From positions 502,317 through 566,316 of the forward strand of contig VJWN01000024.1 in assembly GCA_007644065.1 (NCBI GenBank): a stretch of DNA of 64,000 bases, in the 5' to 3' direction. Source of the stretch: Margaritispora aquatica. Taxonomy: Eukaryota > Ascomycota > Leotiomycetes > Helotiales > Discinellaceae. The translations under genes and the position numbers were made by a program. The notes below the pieces were generated by a model. The model searched no databases. It was not told the DNA's origin and saw nothing but the letters and a program-made list of their open reading frames with translations. Below are positions 34,660-47,629 of this stretch, piece after piece; position 1 is the stretch's first letter; every line of letters begins with the position of its first letter.

Positions 34660-37600
34660 ATGCGTGTCCGGGCACTCGTCAGCCTTTTGGCTGCCCTTCA
34701 GGGCTGCAATGCTCAGGATGTCATTGTCACTGTCACGATCACTTCAACTACAACCTTCATTGACAATTTCTGCTGTACCATTTCGTCTTCGCTCTTTTTA
34801 AACGGTGGTGCATTCAATGCCAACTCTACAGTCCTTCCTACCAACACACGCAGCTTGACCGTAAACAATGGCAATGGCAACATTAATACCAATATCAACA
34901 CATATACCGACAACACAAATTCAGGCTCTCCAATAAGGACCAGCCTGTTCTCTAGCTTGACCGCAACTGATGCTTCATCCAGCATTGGCTCTCAAGTCTA
35001 TTCCAACACCAGTTCATTTTCTAGTTTGTCCACAACCGGAGTTCCATCCACTAGCTCTCACGCATTTTCCAATACCACCAGCTCCTCATCAAGCTTTTCA
35101 GCAACCGGTGTTTTGTCTACTACCGTAACCGGCTCGCAAGTCTATTCAAACTCCACTGGCTCGTTCTCTAGCTCGTCTACGACCGATATTTCGTCTACTA
35201 GCTCTCAAGTCTATTTCAATACCACCTCGCTGGGCTTATCCAATACCACTTCAACCAGTGCACCCACGACCACTACACTCACATCCGCCACCGGAATCAG
35301 CTCTCAAATCTATTCTAACTCAACCTCTCTGTTTTTTTCCAACACAACCACAATAAATCCACCGACAACTACATCTACACTCATCTCCACCCCCACCCCA
35401 GAAACAACAACCACCGGCTACATCGCCGTGCAAGACGCTCCAGCTTTAGCATCTGGTCTCAATCGCCGCGCCCCTGTGGTTCAATATGTGGGTTTCGACA
35501 ACCAGCTTGCACGAGCTTTTGATGAGCTATCGAGCGCGAGCCTAGTCAGCTTTTACCCCAATGGCACTATTAAATACAATGATTTACTATTGAGCGAACT
35601 CGCCAAGGGAAACCAAAGTATTCTTGGCCTTTCCTCGGGAGGAGCAGCAGCTGCTGATCTCTCAACCTGGCAACGTGATTTGGCTGGAAATATCCGCATC
35701 GTGGGAGTGACAAGCTTCTGTGTGGACTCTGGCCGCAACATTGTTGTTCGAACAAGTAGTTTGCCGTCGACTACTTGCACTCCGGTTTACCTAGTCCTCT
35801 TGCCGAAAACAACAACTTCTCCCAGCAGCTGCTCAGCTGACGGCCCTGCTGCTACGCTCGCGCCTCTGCAGAATGGCGACATTGACCGGTCTTCAACTTC
35901 TGTTCTGACTCCTTCATTGGATGTCATACTCAACTATGGAGAAGCCCAGGGTACCCAGGTCGCTGTCATGAAGCTGTCCATGAAAAGTGGCATGCCCGGC
36001 GTTCTGCTCGCGAACAGTGACAAGATCCTGTCATCTGTCTGCTCTAGCACTTCCATAGTACTGACGCTGAGCAAAGATATATCCATCGCCGATATCTTGG
36101 CATTGATCCGGGAGACAGGAACCGTTCTGATCACCAACAGCGCCACATGCAACGATGCAAACTCTTACGGTTTCTGGCTCCTTGGGGGGCGTTCTGATGC
36201 CAGTGAAGTTGGCTCGCAGCTAACCTTCAATGCGGTTCAAAAGAAGATCTCCGACGTCAGCACACAGGCGGTCATTCAATACGGCAAAGTTCAGAACAGT
36301 CAAGCAACATTCACAGCGACTGAAACTGGAAATCCTACAGTCCCAACTGGATCGGCTCCAACTTGTACCTCCGCCTCAAGCTCCAGCTCTAGCAGCAGTC
36401 AGACCATTTCCGCTACCAGCACCCGTCCTGCTCAATCAACTGCCACAAGCTTATCAGACCTCTCACCTGGAGCTCTAGAAATATACAATTGGCTGATTAA
36501 GAACGCTCGGTATGACACAGATGGTAGCTTGATCATGATTCCACCTAAGCAAACCGGATCTGCCACATCGTCTGCGTATGATCCGAATAATCTGGGCGAT
36601 CAGGAAGCTTTGCAACAATTGCTTACAAATAGTGGCCTCCCCAGTCCAGACGACATGTTCAAAAGGGCTGCAGCTGGAGTGTCCGGGACGTGCTCAAATC
36701 TCGCAAAACGAGGTCTATCTGTCGCGCCGCCCGCTTTTGAGGAGCGATCCACACCTATCGCTTACGAGGGTGACATGATCCTCCATCATCGTGATATCAA
36801 AAATATTCTACGCCGTGACTGGGATGAGTTCTGCGACGGGATCGCAACGGATATCATTGGAGGTATTAGCGAGGTATGTACAGAGTCCAGAAAATTCTCC
36901 GAAGCTTTTCTTCAAGGTTCTGATGATCCATAAATAATCTAACTTATGAGACAGACTGCGGAAGGTGTTAAGAACACGATTTGCTTTGGTCACGATCTGT
37001 ACGAAAGTCGTGATGCCATCAAATGCTTCTTCACAGGTTGCAGCACCGGCAAGACGATTAAGACGACCACTTATACCTTCAAGGGTGACTGGACGGTCTC
37101 CGTCCCAACTATCAGCCAGTCCCTACTGACACAGGGACCTGGAAAGACATTTAGCTGTGTTGCATGCACTTTCAAGGTAGGTCATAATGGCGCAAACTCT
37201 TTTTTGTTCTAAGTCATCTGCTCCTGACATGTTTCGGGAGCAACAGTCCCAAATTCCCTAGAAAGACAAAAGCTAATTCCCCGTTCTTTAAGATGGACGA
37301 CGTCGTCTTTGAGGGCTCCATAGTTCTCGAAATGACAGATAACGGCCCAAATGCAGCAAAGTCGGCGGTTGTGACCCATGGTGTCACTGGCGGTACTTCA
37401 TCAAACCTTCGACTTCAGTCCGATTCTGCTTGGAAGGGATCTTGGAATCACATCTTCAGCCCTGTCACTCTTGGGACAATCACTCTGGACTCTGCCTTCG
37501 CAATTACGTAAGTAGTTTTCTTTTCACTAGCCGGGTTTAGCGAGCCGACTACCCTTGTCAATCTTGTAAATCTCATCAACTAACCCTCATTTAGTCCAAA

Positions 37601-39359
37601 AATCTATTACCAGATAGGATACAATTTCGAGACCGATTCGGCTGTGGACGTAACAGGTGGCGCAGGATACGCTTGGAACGATGCATCTATCAACATGAAC
37701 ATCCTCAACCATGCAGCAGACTCTAAGAAGAACTGGACGCCTAATGTCAATTGGATGCTGCCACAATTCTCGACAGGAGCAAAGGTATCCCTCAACAGCT
37801 TCAGTCAGTGGATGGTTGACCTCCAGGTTGTCGTTCAGGGAAAGAAGGTTTTCAATCCAAGGATGTTCTCTTCCAACTCCGTTGGCATATCCTCACAGTT
37901 CAACAGTCAAGCTGTTAATGGCTGTGCGGCTAATTCACTCTCCGTTAACACATACGTCAGCAATGACAACTGGATCAACATAAATGATGGTGTGTCGCTT
38001 AACGTCCTATTATCAAACGGCGAGAATGGCCGCAGAAACCAATGTTTCTCTGTTCCAAGTGCTTGGCCATCTTCCGCCGATATTGCGGCTGTAGCATCAG
38101 ATGCCAAAGAATTCTGCACATCGTTAATCAACTATTCTCCACCTACGAAGTACACTACGGTTACTAGTGTCAAGACTGTTCCCAGCACGACACATGTCAC
38201 ATCCAGCGTTACAAACACAATCACTACCACTATCGTCATTACCCACTCGACTAGTACCTCGTACTACTCGACTGCCATGGTTGCTGCTAGCACGACAACG
38301 GTCCGTCAAGCAGGAACTGTGACAATGGGCGGTGCTTATGCTCCCGTCCAAAACAGTAAGCGAGAGTTAGTACCAGAAGCTGCGCCAGGAGGAGCTTTTG
38401 ATCGACGAGCGGTCGCCGTGCCTACTGCAATGGCAGGCTGGCCCAACGATAAGCGCAAATACGCATGTAGCCAGATTGCAACGGGGACAAACTACATTTC
38501 CTACACCAATACTGTTACTGCGACATCAGGAGTAACAACAGCCACGGTTACAAACGTCTTCAACGCAAATGGACCACTTACCACCACTACAACTACATAT
38601 ACATACTTCCAATTCGAAGGCTACACGACAGTGACTACACCTGGAGTTGCTGTTGCTACCTCATGTCCAATTGCTCCGGCTACCGCCAAGTGTTTCAAAC
38701 TTGCAATTCGCGACGTGCCTTGGCTTGAAGGCTCTTATCTTGGAGACAACCTCTACTATTTCGGCACTGCAATGGGTATCAATTCGTTTGGCGCTCTCGC
38801 TTCCAGTGAATGGGGCGTATACAGCGACACTTTCTATCTCGATGCAAGTGGAAATCTACTAATGCCCGCTGGTGGCGGACGTGCCCCGTACATCATGCTG
38901 TTCCTGAAGAGCAATACCGCAATCTACTACAAGGACACTCCTTTCATGGGTCTTCCCGAGGCGTATGCTCAGGACATGGCGAGGGGCAATGTTGAGTTCG
39001 CCAAGTGTTCCATCCAAGGCGCAGACACCTGTGATAAAAGACTGGTCTGCAAAATTGGCGACCAAACAGGTTTCTGGGCCAAACGGCCATACTCTATCGC
39101 ATGGGAGACGTCGCCTTCTTACCTGAGTCAACTCAGTAGGATTGAAATGGACATCCGTACGGGCATGGCTAGACCTGGTGACCAACCTCGGAAGCCAGCT
39201 GGGATGGGGTGGTATAATGAAAACAGTCTGTATCGTCCTACTTGGGGTAACCCCACTGGCGATTCGCAGTATGTTCCTATGAATTTGGGAGTTGAAGACG
39301 CCCCATGTCCTTGCAATTTCATGGGTGTCAACTATGCTAGCTATAGCGGCAACGCTTAA
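34660..39359 (+). CDS. Large secreted Ser/Thr-rich protein (DUF7029/DUF7223-like)
   Basis: Four exons (34660-36873, 36955-37176, 37293-37507, 37595-39359; introns 81, 116 and 87 bp) give 1,471 residues. The ATG at 34,660 opens a signal peptide (MRVRALVSLLAALQGCNA); an upstream TTG in frame is not needed. A Ser/Thr/Asn-rich, probably O-glycosylated stretch covers roughly residues 20-255. A globular part (about 275-565) includes SLDVILNYGEAQGTQVAVMK and resembles fungal DUF7029. A second beta-rich part (about 760-1,045, YTFKGDWTVSVPTI... onward) resembles DUF7223; both names are from memory. The C-terminal 300 residues contain a Thr-rich linker and a Cys-containing domain (CFKLAIRDVPWLEGSYLGDN). 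Seven dibasic sites (about 269, 668, 683, 718, 1139, 1154, 1170) could be cut by Kex2. No GPI signal is evident, so it is probably released or wall-bound. Function is unknown. It stands alone between two transposon blocks. Confidence 0.85.
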
Positions 39360-40168
39360 GCTATGGTGGAACGGACTAGACAAGATCTATTGTTGTATTT
39401 CTTTGTAGATATTATCAGGATAATGAACTTTTTGTATAGTTAATGTCTAATTTTGAGAGGTTGTCTCTTTTTCAGACTTTCACATAACTTGGGTTAGAGT
39501 GAGTACAGTAGCGAGAGCTCACTAGGTGGAATCTTCATTATGCCATCTCTCACGACAAATTCCATCAGTGCTCTCGGTATGAAAGGGTGAAAAGAACTTG
39601 TCAACGTTCATCTTCTAGCAAGGCATCAATCAATTATCACAAGTTGTGATCTCATAACGTAGCCTATCTCCTTGCTTCCCACCTCTAAGGTGAAGTTGAG
39701 GTGTAGTGAATGAGTCTTATATTGTAGAATTATATCAATATCTAAGGCGTTATTAAATCCTATAATAGTAAAAAGTAGAAATCTAGCTATAGATAAAAGC
39801 CTAAAAGTAAGCTAGCTATACTTTTAAAAGATATATCTAAACTTAAAGCTATATATATAGAGAGCGGACAATATATTCCCTCGCTCGTTATAGCTATAAA
39901 CTAATAGCTAGATTAGAATTAGTCTATAGCTAACTTAACTACTACCAAATAATCTATCGCTAAATTAACTACTATTAAGCGGTCCGTAGCTAATTTAACT
40001 AATTTAAAATCCTATAATTATTCTATATATTATAAGTTTTAGACGAGATAAATCTATTAGTACTAATAATAACGCTATTATAAGCTTTTAGGAATTAAAA
40101 ACATAAAAAGTAATATATCTTTTTATTATTAAATAAATAGATAACTAGTACGTCTTTTATAAAGCTAT
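39360..40168. other. 3' flank, then start of the second AT-rich block
   Basis: Up to about 39,710 the sequence is ordinary and should include the 3' UTR. It then turns AT-rich and CpA-poor. No gene is seen. Confidence 0.6.
39923..40012. repeat. Three imperfect tandem 30-bp repeats
   Basis: Units start at 39,923, 39,953 and 39,983 and share the core GCTAA(C/A/T)TTAACTA(C/A)T. They diverge mainly by transitions as expected after RIP. Confidence 0.7.
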
Positions 40169-40568
40169 TATTGGTTTAAATAAGCTATTATATTAAAATA
40201 ATTATATTTAGCTTTAAAGCTTATATACTATAGTATTTTATTTTTTATTATAGTTAGTATAAAACTACTATAATAGAGTTAATTAGAAATTCTAGTATTC
40301 TTTAGACTATACGGCTATTAGACCTAATCGGAAATAGTACCGAAACCGAAAAAAACCGATAAAACCCGACTCGGAGTTTTTAACTCTCTAATTCGGACTC
40401 TGAAGTAGATTTAACCCTACTCTATTATAAATACTTAGTATAATTAATAATACTAATTTCTAATACTCGGTACGATTAATAATATTAATTTATAATAATC
40501 GGATAGATTAATTATACCGATTACTACCTTAGATATTTAGTATAGTTCTATATAGCTAAAGAAAATAG
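40169..40568 (+). repeat. Copia-family LTR, plus orientation, cut by N
   Basis: Starts TATTGGTTTAAATAAGC and follows the longer LTR variant seen at 30,373-30,902. It stops inside the conserved hairpin (after GAAAATAG) at the ambiguous base 40,569; the 3' third of the LTR is absent from what follows. Confidence 0.8.
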
Positions 40569-41050
40569 NAACAAATATAGATTAAGCTTAATTCTAATAT
40601 AATATAACTTTTATATATATATATATATATATATCTTTAAACTAATTCTTTAATAAATATTTATTAATTTATTTAATTCTTTTTTTTTTTTTTTTATAAT
40701 ATTATTAGTATAGAAGTATCTATCCTTAACTACTAATTAGTATAAGGTTTGTCTATAAAGCTAACACCTTAACTTTTAGTTATTCTTATAGTTAATTTCT
40801 AAAGTAATACCTTAACTTTTATTTAAATAACTCTAATATCTTTCTTTATCTTAACTTTAATTTATTAGACTTATTAATTAATTTATTTTTAGAGCGAACT
40901 TACGATTAACTCTTAGATAATATCGAGACTTACTATACTAAGCTTAATAACTTCTAATACTTCTAAAGATAACTTACTTATAAATAAGCTAAAGTTATTA
41001 TATAAAAGGTTAAGTATACTATTAAGAATATAATAAAAACTATATAAAAG
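40569..41050. other. Single N, then AT-rich unassigned sequence
   Basis: Base 40,569 is N, the only ambiguous base noticed in the window. After it comes AT-rich sequence with an (AT)n tract at 40,611-40,634 and a T-run at 40,680-40,695. No gene. Confidence 0.7.
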
Positions 41051-41481
41051 TATTGGTTTTAAATAAACCATATATTAAATAGTTATATTTAGATTTAAAG
41101 CTTATATACTATAGTCTTTTCTTTCCTATTATAGTTAGTATAAAACTACTATATTATTACTAGTTACTCGGGTTATCGGAAGTATTAGCTCCACTATTAG
41201 TTAGATACGTATACACCGCTATAAGCCACTTATACACCGCTATATACACTACTATATAGACCGCTAGTTAGTATACACCGCTAGTTTAGTTACTACCTTA
41301 GGCATCTATTATAGTTCTATATTACTAGAGAGAATAGCTCTCTAGTTCACCAAAAGTTCAATTCAAGTTTATTTTGCCTTCACATCTACCTTACCCTAGA
41401 GTTCCACTTCACATCTAGCTTACCCTAGACTTTTGTTTCTGATCAGCTCATTCCCCGACCTACGGTTTTTCCCTGCTTACA
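41051..41481 (+). repeat. Copia-family LTR, plus orientation
   Basis: Complete by both ends (TATTGGTTTTAAATAAACC ... TTTTTCCCTGCTTACA). It is followed by about 280 bp of AT-rich unassigned sequence and then by the first LTR of the Copia array, so it is a solo LTR. Confidence 0.85.
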
Positions 41482-41762
41482 TATTATTTTAAAGTATTAT
41501 AGTAACCTTCTTTAACTAAAATAATATAAATATATTTAAACTATAAAGATTAAATAATATTTTTTATTATAAAGTTTTATAATTCTAAATTACCTAGTAA
41601 TAATTATAGTTTTCGTAAGTCTCTAGTATATATCTTATAGTTTATCCGAATATAGTATTTATTAAACACTAAGTAATATATCTTAAGAATATAATATTAT
41701 ATTACTAAAATCTTTATAGTTATTTAAACAATACCTTTATTTACTCTATAATTATAGTTACT

Positions 41763-42232
41763 TATTGGTTTTAAATAAGCTATATATTAAATAGTTATAT
41801 TTAGCTTTAAAGCTTATATACTATAGTCTTTTATTTTCCTATTATAGTTAGTATAAAACTACTATAATTAGTTAGTTAGATATTCGGGTTATTCGGTTAT
41901 TGAAAGTATAAGGTCCACTATTAGTGATCCACTATAAGCCACGTCTACACCGCTATATTGACCGCTTTATACACCGCTATATAGACCGCTAGTTAGTATA
42001 TACCGCTAGTTTAGTTACTGCCTTAGGCATCTATTATAGTTCTATATTACTAGAGAGAATAGCTCTCTAGTTTATTAAGTCAAATACAAGTTCAATTCAT
42101 ACCTTCACATCTACCTTACCCTAGAGTTTCACATCCAGCTTACCCTAGAGTTTTGTTTCACATCTAGCTTACCCTAGACTTTTTGTTTCTGATCAGGTCA
42201 TACCCCTGACCTACGGTTATTCCCTACTTACA
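41763..42232 (+). repeat. LTR A, 5' LTR of Copia copy 1
   Basis: 470 bp from TATTGGTTTTAAATAAGC to TCCCTACTTACA. The original 5' TG is TA here, as RIP would cause. It includes three CATCTACCTTACCCTAGA-like units near the 3' end and the hairpin CTAGAGAG-5-CTCTCTAG. Confidence 0.88.
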
Positions 42233-42243
42233 GGTTATGAGCC
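42233..42243 (+). other. Primer-binding site of Copia copy 1 (initiator tRNA-Met half)
   Basis: GGTTATGAGCC directly follows the LTR. It is the exact complement of GGCTCATAACC, the anticodon stem-loop of eukaryotic/yeast initiator tRNA-Met. Copy 3 keeps it at 53,936-53,946, after an 8-bp insert; copy 2 has AGTTATAAGCC (48,061-48,071), altered as RIP would do. Confidence 0.7.
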
Positions 42244-45200
42244 TCTCTGGACTAATTACGGTCTAGCGCTATTTTTCAACCAATCAGAAGCTACGGAATT
42301 ACCTTATTCCGTATCCGAACACCTGAACTTCCGTCCTACTCCTACGAAAAGAGAGAATTAATAGGCTATTATTTCGAAATAGCTTATTTAAGTAACCCCC
42401 TTACCTATTTAACTGATTTTTTCAGTATTTAATAGGAGACTATAAACCTTAATTAATCCAAAAGTCCCTACGGCTAACCAATAGAAAGTGAATAATCTAT
42501 TGGCTCTAGAGTTTATAAGAAGCGATACGCGACCCATAGTGGGTATTATAAGCATTTCCGTATACTAGGAGGCCCGTACTTCTATTCGCTAGACTCCCCT
42601 TCCATAAGGAGACTAGTTTGCAATCAAAGGTGTGGCGTTTAAAGTCTAAAACTAGGCTATATTCGGAAATTATATACGCTCTATAGCGATTAATTTGCCT
42701 TATATACGATTCCTAGGATAAACTAGAGCTAGTATCCTCTCGAGAAATACTCTAGTATATAGACCGGCGAGTCTATAAATATACCTTTTTATTACTGTAT
42801 TTATACGGTATATTATTAAGGGGGTTATATCGTTTTTTACGAAGATATTATATATCCCGTAATTATACTTTAAAACCTATAGTATTACTTTACGATAGAA
42901 AACCAAATCTTCGTATAAATACTATAGTATAGTAATAACGTAAATTTACGTTTTTTACGAAAATATACTATAATTAGTATTTTAAAAGCTATATATCCAA
43001 CGGAACTATAATAGTTTCCCGAGGAGTTTTTATACTTTTATACTTCTTATATTTTTTATACTTTTAGTATATTAGTGGTGTTTAGGTTAAAATTAGTATT
43101 TTTATACTTTTTATACCTTTTTATACTTTTTATACGTAAGTATATAAAATGGCTTTTAATAGCTTTAGAGGGGAACAGCTGATTGGTCGTTCTAATTATA
43201 TAGAATAGCTTTTTAACGCTAATCTTTTTTTAGAAATAAACGGCTATATACCGTATATAGACGGATCGGAAAAGGAACCCGATAAAGAGTTATATTACTA
43301 TATTATAATAGAAACCGATAAAATTAAAGGTAGCGAAAAACCTAGAAGTAACGAATTAGCTGTAAAATATTACGAAAAATCAAGTAAATATAAGCGTAAT
43401 TCTCGAAAAGTACTAGGCGCTCTAAAATCTATTATATCGCTAGATATTATAGATAGGTTTAAAGAATAAAATATAGCTAAAAATCTATATAAAGCTATAA
43501 TAGTTACTTTCGGAGAGTCTAATTTCGAAGTAATCGGCCGATATCTTAATAAACTCATCGATAATAACTATAGTAATTATACTATTATAGACGAATATAC
43601 TAGTACTATACAATTTAGTTATTACTACTTAAAAGAATTAAAGACCCCTATACCGAATAATATAATAGCTTAGCTTTTATTTAAAGGTTTACCTACTAGT
43701 TTCGACTTTTTTATTAGCTGTAAATACGAAGAACTAGGTAAAGAAATAGATAATATAAATCTAAATAAACTTATTTCAGAAATTATATCCGAAGAATCTC
43801 GTATAAAGTCTACGGATTTAAAGGGAAATAAAGCTTATATTAAGTCTAAATCTAAGACTAATATTAAAAAACACTGTAACTTTTGTAATAAAAGTGGATA
43901 CCTAAATAATTAGTGTTTTATTAAATACCCCGAATTAAAGAATAATAGTACTAATAGTACTAATTCGAATAAAAAAAAATTCGAATAATTTAAATAATTC
44001 GAATAAAAACAAAAACCAAAACCCTAAAAAGGAAAGCCCTAGGGTTGTAATGTCAGCTTACACTAGTACTATTAATAGCACTAATATTACTAATAGTAAA
44101 TTACTATTAGACTCCGGCGCTAGCGAGCACTATACTCCTAATAAAAACTAGTTATTAAATTATAAACCTAGTAATAATAGTAGAGTATTAGTAGTAGCAA
44201 ACGGGGAAAAGCTTAAAATCGAAGGAACCGGCGATATTCCGGTAATTATAAATAATAACGAGTTATTAATAACTAAAGTTAACTACGTACCTTCGATTAA
44301 AACTACTTTAATTAGTAGTAAGGAGCTTACAAATAAAGGCTGGGAAATTACCTTTAAAAACGATATAGCTATATTAAATCACAATAAAGCTAATTTAAGA
44401 ATCGTTTCTAAATAGATTAATAACGCTTATTATATAGACGTTAAAATTTAATTAAATACTATAGTAGCGAATAACACTACTATTAGTAATAATAGCCTTG
44501 ATTTAATTCATAAAAGGCTAAATCACTTAAATAAAGACTACTTAATTAAGAGTCTACGATTAAGCTCTAATAGCTTAAATAATACTAGTACTACGAATAC
44601 TATTAAAAGCGAAGAATTAAACAATTGCGACGCTTGCCAATTTGGAAATTTCACGAAATAGTAGTTATAAACCACTATTAAGCCCTACCGAAAAACTAGT
44701 ATATTTCGACTCCGATATAGCCGGTCCATTTAAGACAATAGGTATAAAAGGAGAACGTTATTTTATTACGTTTACGGACCGTAATACTAGGGTCGTTTAG
44801 GTATATAATATTAAATTAAAATCAGACGCCTACGATATAATTATCGAGTTCTATAACTTGATTAAAAATCAATTTAATACTTCTATAAAAGCTTTTTACT
44901 TCGACAACGCTAAGGAGTTTAAGTCTATTAAATTAATTACCTTTTTTAAGAATAAAGGAATTATAGCGGATTTTACTAGCCCCGACATACCCGCCTAAAA
45001 CGGTATAGCCGAACGATTAAATAAATATATTATCGAACGATTAATATCTATAATAAAAGAGAAAAATATACCTATTCTCCTTTGGCCTATAATTATTAAG
45101 GCTATAATCATATAAAAATCGTACCTATAATAGTAGTATAAATACTACTCCGTATTTTAAACTTACGGATAATAAACCTACTATTGATTATTTTAGAGTT

Positions 45201-47629
45201 TTAGGCTCTTTAGCCTATATTCGTAACTTTAATTACTATAAATATAAAAATAATCTAAATAAATTAACCGATAAAGCTAGTAAAGGGATTTTTATAAGAT
45301 ACGAATCTTCGAATAATTTCCTAGTATATATACCTAGTACTAAAAAGGTATTAAGTACTAGGGATATAGTAATTAAAGAAGAGTTAATATATAACGATAA
45401 AGATAATACTATCGAACAAAACTACGATAATATTATAGATATAAACCCTATTTTCGATAATAATACTATTAAAAATAATAGTTATAATATCCCTATTAAC
45501 GATAATAATCGTATAACCGAAATCGACGAAAACGATATATATTCGGAAGATATTCTTACTACTAGTAGTAATACTATTAATAAAAATACTATTAACGAAA
45601 ATACTACTAAAGAAACCGTCTCTAATACTAGACGTAGTAGTACTAGCAGTAGTAGTAATAATAGTAGTAGTAGCGATAGCGACGATAATACTACTATAAA
45701 TCCAAATATATCTACTAAAAGTTTAAGAGGAAAAACGCCTATAAACTATAAAGAGACTAGAGATAATAATAAAAAAGCTAATTACTTATTAGCTAGCCAA
45801 GCGTATATAGAATCTCTAATCGAGGAGAATCTGATTTTTCGATACTATTAGTTATAATACTACTAGTATTAATACTAGGTCTTTTTAGACCAAACTATAT
45901 TAATCGATAATATAAATATCGATTTAAATAAAATCGATTTAAAAATCGAAAAACCTCTTAATACTATTAAAGATCCTAAAAACGATAAGGAGGCTTATAA
46001 TCAATATATATATAAAGATAATTGGATTAAAAGTCAAATTAAGGAATTAGAATCCTTATTAGAAAGTAATACTTTCGATATTATAAATAAATCCGATTTA
46101 AAATCCGACTCTTATTACTATAATAAACCTATTAAAACTAGATGGGTTTATAAAGCCAAAAATATATTAGAAAATAATACTATCGAATTTAAAGCTAGAT
46201 TCGTCGCTAAAGGCTTCGAACAACGATACGGTATAAATTATATAGAGTCTTTCGCTAGCGTAGTAAAACAAATAGCTTGAAACTAGTATTCGCTATTAGC
46301 GTATTAAATAAATACTATATATATAAAATAGATATGATTTCGCTTTACCTAAGGGATATAGATACGTCTATATACTAGAACCTCCTACTAGCTTAATTAA
46401 TTTATTAGTTAGTTTAGGATTAATTAAAAGTAATAATACCGAAATATTACTTAAGCTAAATAAAGCACTATACGGGCTAAAACAATCAGCTAGAATTTGG
46501 TATAATACCTTATCTAGTATACTAGTTAATAAGCTAGGCTTTACGGCCTTAAAACTAGAGCCTTGTATTTTTATAAATAAAAAGCTAGAATTAATAATTT
46601 GTTTATACGTAGACGATCTAGCTATTATAGGTCCTAATAAGGATACTATAAATCGTTTATTAACGATATAAAACAATACTTTAAAATTAAGGAATTAGTT
46701 TATTAAGGATTATCTCGTATTGAAATCGATTATAATATGATAATAATACTATAGTTTTAAGCAAAGTAAATATATAGAAAAAATTATAGAGAAATTTAAT
46801 CTAAAAAACTCTTTACCTATATATACCCTCTAGATTCTAAGACTAAACTAGAATCTAATAAGGAAAAGCTTCGAAAGACGATATAAAATTATATAAAGCT
46901 TAATCGTAGTCTACTATACCTAACCCTAGGTACTAGACCCGATATAGATATAGTACTATTAAACTTTCCGTATTCTCAAATCCTTCTAAAGAGTATATAA
47001 ATCAAGCTATTAGAATTATACGATATTTAAAAACTACTATTAATATCGTATTACCTATAGTAATAAAAATCAAAATAGTAATTATATTACTAGCTATTAC
47101 GATGCTGATTACGCCGGAGATATAGGACCTATAAATCTACTACGGCTATATATTCTATATAGCCGAAGGCCCTATAGCCTGGAAGTCTAAATTACAGACT
47201 ATAATAGCGTAATCTACTACGGAAGCGGAATTAATCGCTATAAACGCCGCTAGTAAAGAAGCTATATTTATTAAAAACCTATTAGAAGAACTAGGTTTTA
47301 TAAACAAAAAATATTACCTTATATACCGATAATAAGGTCTTATTACTTTCGAAAAATCCTATATTCTACGAAAGAACTAAGCATATAAACGTTAATACTA
47401 TTATATTAGGAGTTAATAGAGAAAGGCTTAATAGACCTACTCTATATTAATACCCTAGAACAAAAAGCTGACGGCTTTACTAAAGCTCTCGATAAAAATA
47501 AATTTAATATATTTCTAGACAAATAGGTTTTAAGCTTAATAAAGCTTAATATATAAAATATATAAAAAAATAGAAATAGCTATAAGCTATAATATTTTAG
47601 AATTTTATATAAGTTCTTATTTAGGGATG
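42233..47629 (+). mobile_element. Copia retrotransposon internal domain, copy 1 (defective)
   Basis: Order Gag-PR-INT-RT-RH marks the Copia (Ty1) type. Gag starts at ATG 43,149 (MAFNSFRGEQLIGRSNY); the zinc knuckle near 43,872 reads CNFCNKSGYLNN, with Tyr where the knuckle His is expected. Protease LLLDSGASEHYTPN is at 44,104. Integrase has the NCDACQFGNF zinc part (44,625) and the core around YFITFTDRNTRVV and FTSPD (44,758-44,990). Reverse transcriptase carries ARFVAKGFEQRYG (46,196) and LYVDDLAIIG (46,602). RNase H has STTEAELIAINAA (47,213). Stops are frequent and several sit where copy 3 has Trp (TAG 43,671 versus TGG 55,357; TAG 44,149 versus TGG 55,821). Single-base frameshifts add to the damage, so no product is expected. 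Confidence 0.9.

Noticed and set aside
46368..46676. 102-codon minus-strand frame
   Set aside because: Antisense of the Copia reverse transcriptase region.
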